Shown here: positions 17,424 through 26,098 of the stretch, one piece after another | Layout: every line of letters starts with the position of its first letter | Position numbering within the stretch: the first letter of the stretch is position 1 | Assembly (NCBI GenBank): GCA_951813295.1 | Contig: CATOTI010000002.1 | Location: 558,001-622,000 of the forward strand | Direction: 5' to 3' | Source of the DNA: an uncultured Pseudomonadales bacterium | GTDB taxonomy: Bacteria > Pseudomonadota > Gammaproteobacteria > Pseudomonadales > Azotimanducaceae | DNA: 64,000 nt | Position numbers and translations under genes: made by a program | The notes under the pieces: generated by a model | What the model was told of the DNA's origin: nothing | Databases searched by the model: none | The model's input: the letters and a program-made list of their open reading frames with translations, nothing else

Positions 17424-19560
17424 TATCTACAACGCCCCTGGACAAGCCATTTCGCGCGTACACCGGTGACGACGAGTACGTTTTCGTCAGGTACGCGCAC
17501 GCCGACGACGCTGCGGTGTTTGCCGATCTCGAGGTGTTGCACGACAACGGCGCACGTCGCTGGTACGGCCGGATCCGAGTGGACGGACGCTCTTGCCGAA
17601 GCGATCGAAGGTGCCTCGGTCTTCCTATTCTTCGTATCGTCGCGATCGATCCGCGCGCGTACCTGTCGCGACGAACTCGCTTTCGCGCGATCGAGACATG
17701 ACGGTCGTCGCCGTTCACCTCGAACCAGTCGATCTACCGCCCGGTTTGCGGCTCCCCTCGGTATATCGCAGGCGCTTATTCGACACGAACTTGCCGAGGT
17801 CCCCGACTGCGACAAACTCGCTCAGGGCCTGGATCGAAGGGACGGAACGCTGTGCGCTCAAACGACCAAACCGCGCTAGCGCCGTCCTCTGGAGTGCGAT
17901 CGGGGTGGTCGTTGTCGTGCTGGCAAGCATAACCGGATGGTCCATCGTCAGCGAGAACCGCGAACTCGCCCTCGTCGGTGGCGCGCTGCCTGAGATCAGA
18001 GCGCTCATCGCCGAAGACTCGCTCGGCGAAGCCTCCGATCGAGCGCTCGAGATTTGAAGCCGAGTTCGGCATGGACAGCGGGCGGTCACAACTGTGGCAG
18101 AGTTCGCCATCGACGTGACCGTTCCGTCCGATCCAACAGGGGCTGAAGTCGTCTGGCGTCGATACGTCGACCAGGAAGGTGCCTGGACAAACCTCGGCGT
18201 GACACCGGTCCATACGCGTCTCCCGCGAGATGTCGTGGTGTTCCGTTTCACCGCCCCGGGGCTTCGCGACGACATATCGGGTCAGCTACGTTCCTGGCCA
18301 CTTCGTGGTCAGCGAGGACGATACGTGGGCGAGTACCGGATCGTTCCACCTCGCAGCCAAACTTACCCCGTCGAACGAAGAGGCGGATCGAACCGTGTTT
18401 GTCCGGGCGGCCGGCGGATCGATCTTCTTCGAAAGCTTCCCGAATCTTGTGTCCATGCCCGCGCCGGGCTTCTGGATCGATCGGAACGACACGACGAGCG
18501 CGGAATACCAAGCATTCGTCGACGCCGGAGGCTACGAGCATGAGGAGCTATGGCAGGAACTCGAACTCGAAGACGCGGCTAGGGCAATGTCGTCCTTCAC
18601 GGAAGCAATGTCGTATTTCGTCGATTCCACGGGACGGCCGGGCCCGCACGAATAGGAGCTCGGGAGATACCGCCAGGGGAGCCGACCAGCCGTTGGCCGG
18701 TATCAGTTGATTCGAGGCGATGGCCTACGCCCGCTTGCGAGAACGCGCGCTGCCGACCTTACGCCACTGGGCGCGCGTAGCCGTCAATCCCATCGACATC
18801 GTCGAAACCCATTGTTCCCGCGATCATCTCGACCAGCAATTTCTCAGGCGAAGCACAGCTAGTAACGATACGTCGAGATCTCGGTCCCTACGGCGCGAAG
18901 GACATGGCCGGCAATGTGGCCGAATGGACGTTCAGCGCCTCTGGTGACGATCGCCTGGTGTTGGGTGATAGTGCAAGCGACGCCAAGTACGCCTTCTACC
19001 ATCGCAAACTACGCTTCACCTTGGGATCGAACTCCTACGACCGATTCAACTTCGCGACGGCCACCACCAACTCGGCCACGATTACCGGGCCCGAGCTCAC
19101 ACGAATCCTTCACGAGCGATATCGACGGTGGCATGGCGAGGCCGAAGCGATCATCAATTTCATTGAGGACCCCCCCGAGTTCGACGGGGTCGGCTACCTC
19201 GGAATGAGCTACGGTTCTATCGGGGCCGTGCCCATCCTCGGGCTGCTCGCTGAAATCCAGGCCGCTATCCTGCTCGCAGGCGGCCACACCCTCAGTGATC
19301 CGTTAGATGCGGCACACTGATCTCGCGGATCACGACGCCCACACTCATGACAACGGGTGTCTCGACTACATGATCCCTCGTGAACTCACGCGTCGGCTCT
19401 TCGACACCATCAGCACCAAGCCCGACCACAAGCGGCACATCATCTTCGACCGCGGGCACTGCCGTTACCGCGCAATGCCGTTGCTTGAGAAAACGGCGAA
19501 TTTCCTCGATCAATACATCGGGCCCGTCTGTACGACTGCGGGTGCCACCTGCTACAGCAG
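17424..19560 (+). pseudogene. Broken TIR - TM - PEGA-like - FGE/SUMF - alpha/beta hydrolase gene
   Basis: Pieces in all three plus frames line up in order. A TIR domain: EYVFVRYAHADDAAVFADLE, then ALAEAIEGASVFLFFVSSRS, then DMTVVAVHLEPVDLPPGLRL. One membrane helix: AIGVVVVVLASITGWSIV. A PEGA-like beta region: VTVPSDPTGAEVVWRRY. A formylglycine-generating-enzyme type domain: GFWIDRNDTTSAEYQAFVDA and YGAKDMAGNVAEWTFSAS. A serine hydrolase end: YLGMSYGSIGAVPIL with GxSxG, and HIIFDRGHCR. Intact relatives usually have a protein kinase or TIR N-terminus and this FGE-hydrolase tail; I base that on memory of the family. Many stops and shifts show it is not functional. The role of intact forms is poorly known. 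Confidence 0.65.
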
Positions 19561-19568
19561 AAAGCGAA

Positions 19569-20603
19569 CTACGCCATCTCAACCGGAACGACAAACGCCT
19601 CTTCACCGGGTACGAACTGTAGAGGCTCCCAGGCCCCCGACGCTTCGAGGACGGGCTTGACCAGATTCCGGTCATCCTCATCAAGTCCAGCAAGCTCCGC
19701 TTTCAGCGCCAACCAACATTTGACGCGATATTGCGCGCCGTTGAGCGATTCCCTCAGGTTCTCGACCCCGACGAAACCGCGCATCGTCTCCAGCATCGAA
19801 AAGTAGCCGGGCGCCACACTCGCGATCACTCCCTCGAGCTCCGCCGTAAGACATTCCGCGGGAGCCGCCCACTCGCCCTCGAGGCCGGACATGTCGTCCA
19901 GCAGCTGCTCCCATTGAAAAACGCGGACGGCTTTCTCTTTCATGATCGATGATACGAACGGGTCCCCCGCGTACTGGGTCAACTGGCCATGCAGGCCGAG
20001 CTCCGCCATCGACGGTCGCGATCCGAAGAGGAACAACGACTTCCGTAGCTGGCGATCGAGCGCCGACAGAAACGCCTCGTAGCCTTCTTGCACCCCCGCC
20101 GGCAACAACGAGGCAGTGGCTCCGAGCTGGCGTTGCTGACGCGCCGTAAAGGCTTCGGCGAGCGGCACAAGCTCGTCATCACGCAACGCACCGTTCCAAC
20201 CGATCATCTGGCGCCGACCGCACCACTCGGCATCCGTCGTCCAGCGAAAGTAGAAGAAACCCAACGGCAGATACTCATCCGCCATGTCTTCAATCAGGTG
20301 GGATAAGAAGGCGATGCCCGCGTTGGGATGAATCAGCGATCGATCGGGTGCTAACCCGCTCAGGTGATACAGCATCGGCGTGCTGTCGGCATGAAAGGAC
20401 CCATCCGGAAACCGAACCACCGGCACGACGCCCTTGCCCGCACGGGTAAGCGTCGAATCGGCGTCGCCTTCGCCCAACCCGCCCTCACCGGTAAATCCTT
20501 CCCGGGGTACGCTCCACGTATGCGGCAGGCGCAGGTATCGAAACGCGGCGCGGACTTTCAGCGAATAGGGCGACGCCGGGCCGCCGTAGATTTCGTAGGT
20601 CAC
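19569..20603 (-). CDS. Glutathione S-transferase family protein
   Basis: A 344-residue protein from GTG 20603, chosen because AGGAG lies 8 nt upstream (the open frame continues to 20645). The N-terminal thioredoxin-like domain reads YEIYGGPASPYSLKVRAAF, with PYS in the place of the usual PxC/S active site, then KGVVPVVRFPDGSFHADST with the cis-Pro and the Glu/Asp-Ser glutathione contact. A long all-alpha C-terminal domain follows. It is longer than classical GSTs (~220), as in large GST-like proteins of alpha- and gammaproteobacteria. It appears intact inside the island, convergent with the broken TIR-FGE gene. Substrate unknown. Confidence 0.75.
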   Translation of the reverse strand: MTYEIYGGPASPYSLKVRAAFRYLRLPHTWSVPREGFTGEGGLGEGDADSTLTRAGKGVVPVVRFPDGSFHADSTPMLYHLSGLAPDRSLIHPNAGIAFLSHLIEDMADEYLPLGFFYFRWTTDAEWCGRRQMIGWNGALRDDELVPLAEAFTARQQRQLGATASLLPAGVQEGYEAFLSALDRQLRKSLFLFGSRPSMAELGLHGQLTQYAGDPFVSSIMKEKAVRVFQWEQLLDDMSGLEGEWAAPAECLTAELEGVIASVAPGYFSMLETMRGFVGVENLRESLNGAQYRVKCWLALKAELAGLDEDDRNLVKPVLEASGAWEPLQFVPGEEAFVVPVEMA

Positions 20604-20785
20604 TGGGTTGTCTCCTGACGGGTCGCCGAACGGCGCCGGGCACATGACAACCTACCGATTTTCGGAGCCAAAATGTTGGTAGGGAAGATCCTCATCAGAG
20701 ATGCTATGACCGAGGAACGACCTCGCGTGCCTGTTTCGATACGGTGCATCCGCGACAACGGGCTATTCGAAGTAGAGCGTGAGCC

Positions 20786-21916
20786 GTGTGGACTGAGAAC
20801 ACCTTTGGGCGCCATCGACTCCAGCGGTTCGACTATGGCCAGGCCGACGAAACCTTCGATGAAGGCGTAGTCGCCGCACTCAGCAGGCATGGCTTCGCGT
20901 TGATCGAGAATGCCGTTGCACCATCACAATGCGACCGCACCGTCGAAGAGATGCAGCCCCATCTCGACGCAACGCCCCATGGACTGCACGGACTGGCTGG
21001 CACGAGACGCGTTGGCACACTGGTCGCGCGCTCACGCGCCAGCCACGCGCTGATCGAACATCCTGCGGTTCTCGCGATTGCTCGTGCCGTTCTCTCCGAG
21101 CAGAAGCTCGCGGGCGACGAGGTTTCGATCGGCGGTCGCCGAGGCCCGCGCGAGAAAGGCTTTCGATATCCGTTCCAACTGCACCTGACCCAGATCATCG
21201 ACGTCGGTCCGGGCGGCGGATCGGCCGAGTGACCCCACGCGCTCGGCCTCCACCGCGCGAACGGGATGTGGATCCACGACTTCCAGGAAAGCCGCCTGGA
21301 CCCGCAACTCGAAGTGATGTGGGCACTCACTGATTTCACGACCGAAAACGGCGCAACACACGTCGTACTCGGCAGCCACCGGGACGAACCCCGCGGCGGT
21401 CCGAGCGCTTACGGCGAACCAACGATCCAGGCGGAGATGACAAAAGGCAGCGTACTGATCTGGACCGGCTGGTCGGTGCACGGCGCGGGCGTCAACCGCA
21501 CGCCGACGCGGCGCATCGGCATGAACATCAACTACGCACTCGCGTTCCTCGCCCAGGAGGAAAACCAGCTCCTCGCGTGCCCGCCCCACCTGGCAAGGAA
21601 CCTTTCCGTGGATCTCCAACGTCTGATCGGCTATCGCCAACCCGCCGGCTCGCTCAACTACGTTGCCGAGTGTCAGGCACCGGCAGACTCGGTTCTCAAA
21701 GACGATTTCGATGTCCTGATTCCCGGTGCACACGGCCACCCGATGGACCCCGCGGTCGACGGACCATTGCTATCGAGATCCGAGATCGAGACCCGCATCG
21801 CCGACGCCGAAAGGCGCAAGCGGCAGGCGATTGCTGCTGATGATCTCGAGACGGCGTTGCGCTTGAAGAAGGAGATCAGCGTGCTCGAACGGCGGCCGAC
21901 TCGAACGAGCAAATAG
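20786..21916 (+). pseudogene. Phytanoyl-CoA dioxygenase (PhyH) family gene interrupted by in-frame UGA
   Basis: Two halves in the same frame are separated by TGA at 21230-21232. The first half has the N-terminal helices (ALSRHGFALIENAVAPSQC) and QLHLTQIIDVGPGGG. The second has LHRANGMWIHDF, VMWALTDFTTENGATHVVLG and the distal iron-binding His region VHGAGVNRTPTRRIGMNINY. The whole is ~376 codons, somewhat longer than usual PhyH proteins because of a C-terminal coiled stretch (DAERRKRQAIAADDLETALR). The HxD iron motif reads HRA. The family uses Fe(II), 2-oxoglutarate and O2. The TGA is probably a nonsense mutation, since other genes around it are decayed; no redox Cys is expected there. Confidence 0.65.
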
Positions 21917-21966
21917 AAGATACCCGTAGCGTCGCAAGAATCGGTTTAGATCGTCTCGGAAGGCGC

Positions 21967-22313
21967 TTAGATCATGTCGCTATCGGCGGTTATTTTCTGA
22001 TGTATCCATCCGCAACCCAACGCCTGTGACTGGTGACAAATCGCTTCATTCAACTCATCAACCAGATCGTAGCGGTCCACTAGCTGTGCGAGACCGCGGA
22101 GGAGATCGAGTATCTCCCGACTGAGATTCTCGCCGATCTGTTGCTTGGCTCCCGTCCTGGTCCTCTTCGGGATTGACCCTTCCCGGGCGTTCACCTCAGA
22201 CGCGACCTCTCCTAGCTCCTCGGTAAGCCGGCTAGAATCTGAAACGGAGAATCCATGCCGAATCGATCTGTCGCCGGTCTTGAGATTTCAAATACCTTGT
22301 CCGTGTCGATCAT
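21967..22313 (-). pseudogene. MazG-like nucleotide pyrophosphohydrolase remnant
   Basis: From ATG 22313 the first codons (MIDTDKVFEIS) run in one frame, then the sequence continues in another as RHGFSVSDSSRLTEELGEVA and SEVNAREG, followed by ENLSREILDLLRGLAQLVDR to a stop at 21967. The EELGEVASEV helix and the later E..D helix are typical of all-alpha NTP pyrophosphohydrolases. A single shift near 22255 separates the parts. Identification rests on the helix motif only. Confidence 0.45.
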
Positions 22314-22524
22314 GGGAGGCTCCTTAGCCGCTACTCTTGGAAGAATCTGCAACCAACAGTCCCTCGGGTCCAGAGTAAGTGGGCGTCTACGTCGGGTTGA
22401 AGGCTGACATCACGACGGCAAGACGATCTCAACACGCATCAACGCGAACATCGATTCGACTTGGGCTATGCCCACATCGGTAGAAGGGTTTCGGGTTCAT
22501 CGCCGCGTGACCAAAAGGGGATCG

Positions 22525-22809
22525 TTAAAAGTGACGTACTTCGCGCCAAAGTGCCGACGAGATCAGCATCTCGAGCCGCGCGAACCGGATCTCGTCACGC
22601 AACGAACCGAAAGGATGTTGGGCGCCGTACGGCTGCCAGCCGCGGAGTTCAGAGCCCGACATCTTTGCCATCATGGCGTCGACATCGCGCCCGAGCGCGC
22701 GTTTGCTCGCGAGGTCGAGCCCGAACCGGCACGACTCGCCCTGGAATTCTTCGATGCGGAGCGCCGGATCCGCGCAGCGGTGCCAGTCCTCTACCCGAGA
22801 AACCGGACA
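22525..22809 (-). pseudogene. Phage tail assembly protein T-like remnant
   Basis: A minus-strand frame of about 90 residues contains LDLASKRALGRDVDAMMAKM, SGSELRGWQPYGAQHPFG and SLRDEIRFARLEMLISSALW. The MSxSELxxW...PFGxxRxE pattern followed by a helix with A/S-x-L is that of the lambda gpT/tail assembly family. The expected C-terminal end (a DFMP-type motif) is missing, so it is a fragment. With the Xis-like gene and integrase it suggests a largely deleted prophage. Confidence 0.4.
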
Positions 22810-22934
22810 CCGGATTTGAGTCGTACCATGATTCGAACCGAGGTGTTGGATTGTAAACAGCCCCGAAAATAGGCCCATCTGAAAGCTAGGGATCTCCGCC
22901 ATACTGATGAGGAAGGAGATCGAAGATTCGGAAA

Positions 22935-24068
22935 TCACGGTTCAAGGAGTCGGAGATCATCTCTGCGCTGAAGGCGGTCGAAGGCGGTCGAAGGTGCGCG
23001 ATGTGTGCCGGGAATACGGCATCTCGGACGCGACGTTCTACACCTGAAGGCCGAAGATACGGGTCCGATCTGCGATCGGTGGTATGAGCACGTCGGACGT
23101 TCGTCGGCTGAAGGATCTCGAGGACGAGAACCAACGGCTCAAACGATGTTTGCGGACTTGAGCCTGAAGGCACGAGCGCGCTAAAGCGCGGCGCTGAAGG
23201 ACATGGTTCGAAAAAAAGCTCTGAAGGCGTCGGTGAAGCGACAGCTGGTCGACTACGCCCGCAATGTCTTCGGGCTCAGCTGCGCGGCGCCTGTGAGATT
23301 TTGAAGCTTTCGCGATCGGTGTATCGCTACCGACCGAAGACGGATCGTGACCGACCGGTCATCGAAGCCATCCAGGCCGTTATCGATGAGAACCCGGGTT
23401 ACGGGTTCAGCAAGGTCTTCAAGGTCCTGCATCGACGAGGTCATCCGTGGAACCACAAACGGGTCCACCGGGTGTATCGACTGTTGAACCTGAACAAGCG
23501 GCGCAAGGCGAAGCGGCGCTTACCGAGTCGACATCCACAGCCGCTGACCGTGCCGAGCCAGGCAAACCGCTGCTGGTCGATCGACTTCATGAGCGATGCG
23601 CTCATCGATGGTCGGCCCTTCCGCACGCTCAACGTCGTCGACGACTTCAACCGGGGGTTGTTAACGGTGGAAGTCGACACGAATTTACCCGCACCGCGGG
23701 TCACACGCGTGCTCGATCGGGTCGCGCTCGTGCGCGGCTATCCCGATCAGATCCGCGTCGATAATGGCCCTGAGTTCGTTTCACTTGCACTAGCGGACTG
23801 GGCTGACGAACACCAAGTGGCGCTCGAGTTCATCCAACCCGGCAAGCCCAAACAGAACTCATTCATCGAACGACTCAATCGAACCTATCGAGATGAGCTC
23901 CTCGATCTGTACCTGTTCCGGTCGCTCGAAGAAGTGCGATCGATGACGGCTGATTGGATCCGTCGCTACAACACCGAGCGTCCTCACGACGCGCTCAACG
24001 ACATCACGCCCGTGGAATACCGGCAGGCCCATGGCAACCCGGAAATCTCTAGTTATGCATGGAGCTAA
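22935..24068 (+). mobile_element. IS3-family insertion sequence, decayed copy 1
   Basis: Similarity to the second copy (25276-25582) begins at 22935. orfA is damaged: a 10-bp tandem duplication near 22970, TGA at 23045-23047 where copy 2 has Trp, and a shift before the DENQRLKR segment. Two short palindromes, CCGATC-TGC-GATCGG at 23065-23079 and CGCGCT-AA-AGCGCG at 23177-23190, interrupt orfA and are also in copy 2. An A7 run near 23211-23217 resembles the slippery site for programmed -1 frameshifting in IS3 elements. The catalytic orfB follows. Its downstream edge lies in an IS256 fragment. Confidence 0.7.
23301..24068 (+). CDS. IS3-family transposase, catalytic part (orfB)
   Basis: A 255-residue frame starting at an internal TTG. 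The expected upstream part (QLVDYARNVFGLS, then RRACEILKLSRS) is in an adjacent frame, so the gene is probably 5'-damaged. The HTH_21 region (AIQAVIDENPGYGFSKVFKV), the linker HPWNHKRVHRVYRLLNLN and the complete DDE retroviral-integrase core are present: Asp in WSIDFMSDAL, Asp in IRVDNGPEF and Glu in NSFIERLNRTYRDE, ending with WIRRYNTERPHDALN. The core would be catalytic if expressed. Confidence 0.75.
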   Translation: MKLSRSVYRYRPKTDRDRPVIEAIQAVIDENPGYGFSKVFKVLHRRGHPWNHKRVHRVYRLLNLNKRRKAKRRLPSRHPQPLTVPSQANRCWSIDFMSDALIDGRPFRTLNVVDDFNRGLLTVEVDTNLPAPRVTRVLDRVALVRGYPDQIRVDNGPEFVSLALADWADEHQVALEFIQPGKPKQNSFIERLNRTYRDELLDLYLFRSLEEVRSMTADWIRRYNTERPHDALNDITPVEYRQAHGNPEISSYAWS

Positions 24069-24084
24069 AACGGGGCTCTTGACA

Positions 24085-24267
24085 CATAGCGAGGTGCGCA
24101 AGACGATCCTCAACAAGGGTCACTTCCCGAACGATGAGGCGGCGACCAAACTGATTTATCTGTCGCTGATGCAAGCCCAGTCGAACTGGAAGGCGCGGCC
24201 GAAGGAGTGGCACGCTGCCAAGGCGCAGCTCGCCATCCAGTTCCGCGAACGCTTCAACCTGATGATA
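24085..24267 (+). pseudogene. IS256-family (mutator) transposase C-terminal fragment
   Basis: In frame with the end of the IS3 orfB the codons continue as GHFPNDEAATKLIYLSLMQA, NWKARPKEWHAAKAQLAIQF and RERFN. The W..A..QLAI.F.(D/E)RF ending is the conserved C-terminus of IS256-type transposases. Only this tail remains; an IS3 copy appears to have inserted into or next to it. Confidence 0.6.
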
Positions 24268-24357
24268 TCAACCAACGCTCACACACAGAAATCAGGACAT
24301 TCCCGCCCGGTCCGTTCCGCGCCACAATACGTCGAGGCAATCACCAGGGGGCTTCAC

Positions 24358-24912
24358 GTGCGTTGGTCCACCCTTTTGCTCCTAGCAGTCCTGACTCTGC
24401 CCGTCGCAGCCGACGAGCCCAAGGACTGGAACGCCATCTTCGAGGCGAACACACGCGGCCTCGATCTCTACGGCAAGAAGCGCTACGACGACGCCTTGCC
24501 GCACCTCCAAGTCGCCGCCGAGAACGGCTTTGACCAGGCGCAGGCCCGATTGGGCGGCCTTTACCTCTACGGCCTCGGCGTTGATCGCAGCGACCTGAAG
24601 GGACTTGCGTGGCTTGGCACCGCCGCCCACGAGAGTGAAGATCCCAACATCCTCGAACTCTTCACGACGGTCTGGGAGAAGGTGCCGGAGAACGCCGCCG
24701 CGCAAGTCCAGGCGATCATCGATCAGTACGTCGAACGTTACGGTGTCGATCCATCGGATCAATGTCGCAAGTCGCGCCAGGCCGGGTCACACATCGCCAA
24801 GGCGACCTGCATCTTCGACGACAAGTACCACACGCTCCAGGAGTTCGAGCGTGAATCCGCGACGCAGGCGACGATCGGCACGAACCGTCCGGGGATCGAA
24901 CCTCCGCTGTAG
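24358..24912 (+). CDS. Exported Sel1/TPR-like repeat protein
   Basis: 184 residues from GTG 24358, chosen because it gives a clean signal peptide (RWSTLLLLAVLTLPVAADE) with cleavage after VAA near residue 17. The mature part has helix pairs typical of Sel1-like repeats: RYDDALPHLQVAAENGFDQA, ARLGGLYLYGLGVDRSDLKG, LAWLGTAAHESED. Two Cys pairs could form disulfides in the periplasm (CRKS and ATCIF region). Such proteins act as protein-interaction scaffolds; no partner is evident. It appears intact although flanked by transposon debris. Confidence 0.65.
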   Translation: MRWSTLLLLAVLTLPVAADEPKDWNAIFEANTRGLDLYGKKRYDDALPHLQVAAENGFDQAQARLGGLYLYGLGVDRSDLKGLAWLGTAAHESEDPNILELFTTVWEKVPENAAAQVQAIIDQYVERYGVDPSDQCRKSRQAGSHIAKATCIFDDKYHTLQEFERESATQATIGTNRPGIEPPL

Positions 24913-25062
24913 TCCGTCTGATGTTCGTCTAGGACACTGTCGACCAATCTCCGGGTCGCGCTGAACTACACATAGATGTACCGGTCATAGGCTTCGCTCG
25001 GAGGTTCGTGGTCGCTCGGGTCGGACATTGCCGTGACTCGAACACGATGGACTCGAATTCGA

Positions 25063-25110
25063 ATGAGCGTCACGCTCGTATGGTTTCGTAACGATCTACG
25101 CGTCACGGAC
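25063..25110 (+). pseudogene. DNA photolyase N-terminal stub
   Basis: Starting at ATG 25063 the codons read SVTLVWFRNDLRVTDTP, the highly conserved first strand and loop of deoxyribodipyrimidine photolyase/cryptochrome proteins. The similarity stops within about 20 codons and the IS3 remnant lies downstream. The gene was evidently truncated by insertion or deletion. Confidence 0.6.
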
Positions 25111-25275
25111 ACCCCGCACTCCGCGGCGCCTGCGAGTTGTGTGCCGCAAGTGGTGCAAAAAGGTTGACTGGCCTGGCATGCGGTTAAGCGGCTTGACGGA
25201 GCTGTTCCTTCTTCAGCTCCTTGAGCAAGTCCATGTTCAAGTAGCGACTCTGTTCGAGCCAGTTCTCGTGGGTCT

Positions 25276-25582
25276 GCTTCACCGACGCCTTCAGAGCTTT
25301 TTTTCGAACCATGTCCTTCAGCGCCGCGCTTTAGCGCGCTCGTGCCTTCAGGCTCAAGTCCGCAAACATGCGTTTGAGCCGTTGGTTCTCGTCCTCGAGA
25401 TCCTTCAGCCGACGAACGTCCGACGTGCTCAAACCACCGATCGCAGATCGGACCCGTATCTTCGACTTCCAAGTGTAGAACGTCGCGTCCGAGTTGCCGT
25501 ATTCCCGGCACACATCGCGCACCTTCCGGCCGCCCTCGACCGCCTTCAGCGCCGAGATCATCTCCGACTCCTTGAACCGTGA
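25276..25582 (-). mobile_element. IS3-family orfA remnant, copy 2 (inverted)
   Basis: On the minus strand from 25582: SRFKESEMISALKAVEGGRK, VRDVCREYGNSDATFYTWKS, then LSTSDVRRLKDLEDENQRLK and MFADLSLKARAR before a stop. It is nearly identical to copy 1 but keeps Trp where copy 1 has TGA. Both internal palindromes are present (25437-25451 and 25325-25338). Similarity ends abruptly at 25276, after which an unrelated sequence follows; orfB is missing. Confidence 0.65.
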
Positions 25583-25638
25583 GTACAGATCGATCAAGCC
25601 GAGGAGGCGGTGATCGATCGGGTGATGGAGGGGTGTGA

Positions 25639-25881
25639 ATGAAGCTGACGACAATCGCCGCGCTCGATATTTCGCTGTTCGGCTGCTCGGGAGGCATCGA
25701 CCGAGACGTAGAGCGAGGGATCGCGCAGGAGCTCTGTAGATCCCACGGCGGTATCGATTACATGGCGCCGACCTTCCCATTCGGGCAGCCCCGAACCGCA
25801 ACGTGCGTCGACGGCTGGAAACGGCGCGTTCCGCAAACGATCTCAGATACGGAGCGGTTGCCCGGGGAGGGCCACGAATGA
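25639..25881 (+). CDS. Hypothetical small protein
   Basis: 80 codons from ATG 25639, with stop overlapping the next start as ATGA, which favours a real coding pair. The sequence (MKLTTIAALDISLFGCSGGI at the start) shows no family I know. It lies just upstream of the Xis-like and integrase genes and may be a phage accessory gene. Confidence 0.35.
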   Translation: MKLTTIAALDISLFGCSGGIDRDVERGIAQELCRSHGGIDYMAPTFPFGQPRTATCVDGWKRRVPQTISDTERLPGEGHE

Positions 25882-26045
25882 AGGTTCGCCTCGACAAGTA
25901 CCAAGACGCACTCTCAAGGGAATACGATCCGCCGCCGAAGCTCGACACCCTTCGCCTAGCCTGCAAGTACGGCAACGCGGAAGGACTCCCCTCGGTAGAG
26001 GGGCAGATGGTCGTAGGGGCCGAGAAGGTGCTCCGATACTGGTAG
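25878..26045 (+). CDS. Possible excisionase-like (Xis) protein, truncated
   Basis: 55 residues from ATG 25878. The segment REYDPPPKLDTLRLACKYGN resembles the short winged-helix start of phage excisionases, where DPPP..xTLRxWxxxG is common. The frame ends at TAG 26043-26045, after which it continues as VELRDIDELADEILGS in the same frame, so the stop may be a nonsense mutation. Position directly before the integrase supports the guess. Weak call. Confidence 0.35.
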   Translation: MKVRLDKYQDALSREYDPPPKLDTLRLACKYGNAEGLPSVEGQMVVGAEKVLRYW

Positions 26046-26098
26046 GTCGAGCTTCGAGATATCGACGAACTCGCGGACGAGATCCTTGGCTCCACGTT

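Noticed and set aside
17424-19560. Functional TIR defence gene
   Set aside because: At least four frameshifts or stops split the domains; it cannot make the full protein.
21230-21232. In-frame UGA in the PhyH gene as a third selenocysteine site
   Set aside because: PhyH enzymes have no redox Cys there, no clear hairpin with correct spacing follows, and neighbouring genes are pseudogenes; a nonsense mutation is simpler.
23045-23047. UGA in IS3 orfA copy 1 as selenocysteine
   Set aside because: Copy 2 has TGG (Trp) at the same codon, so this is a point mutation in a decayed transposase.
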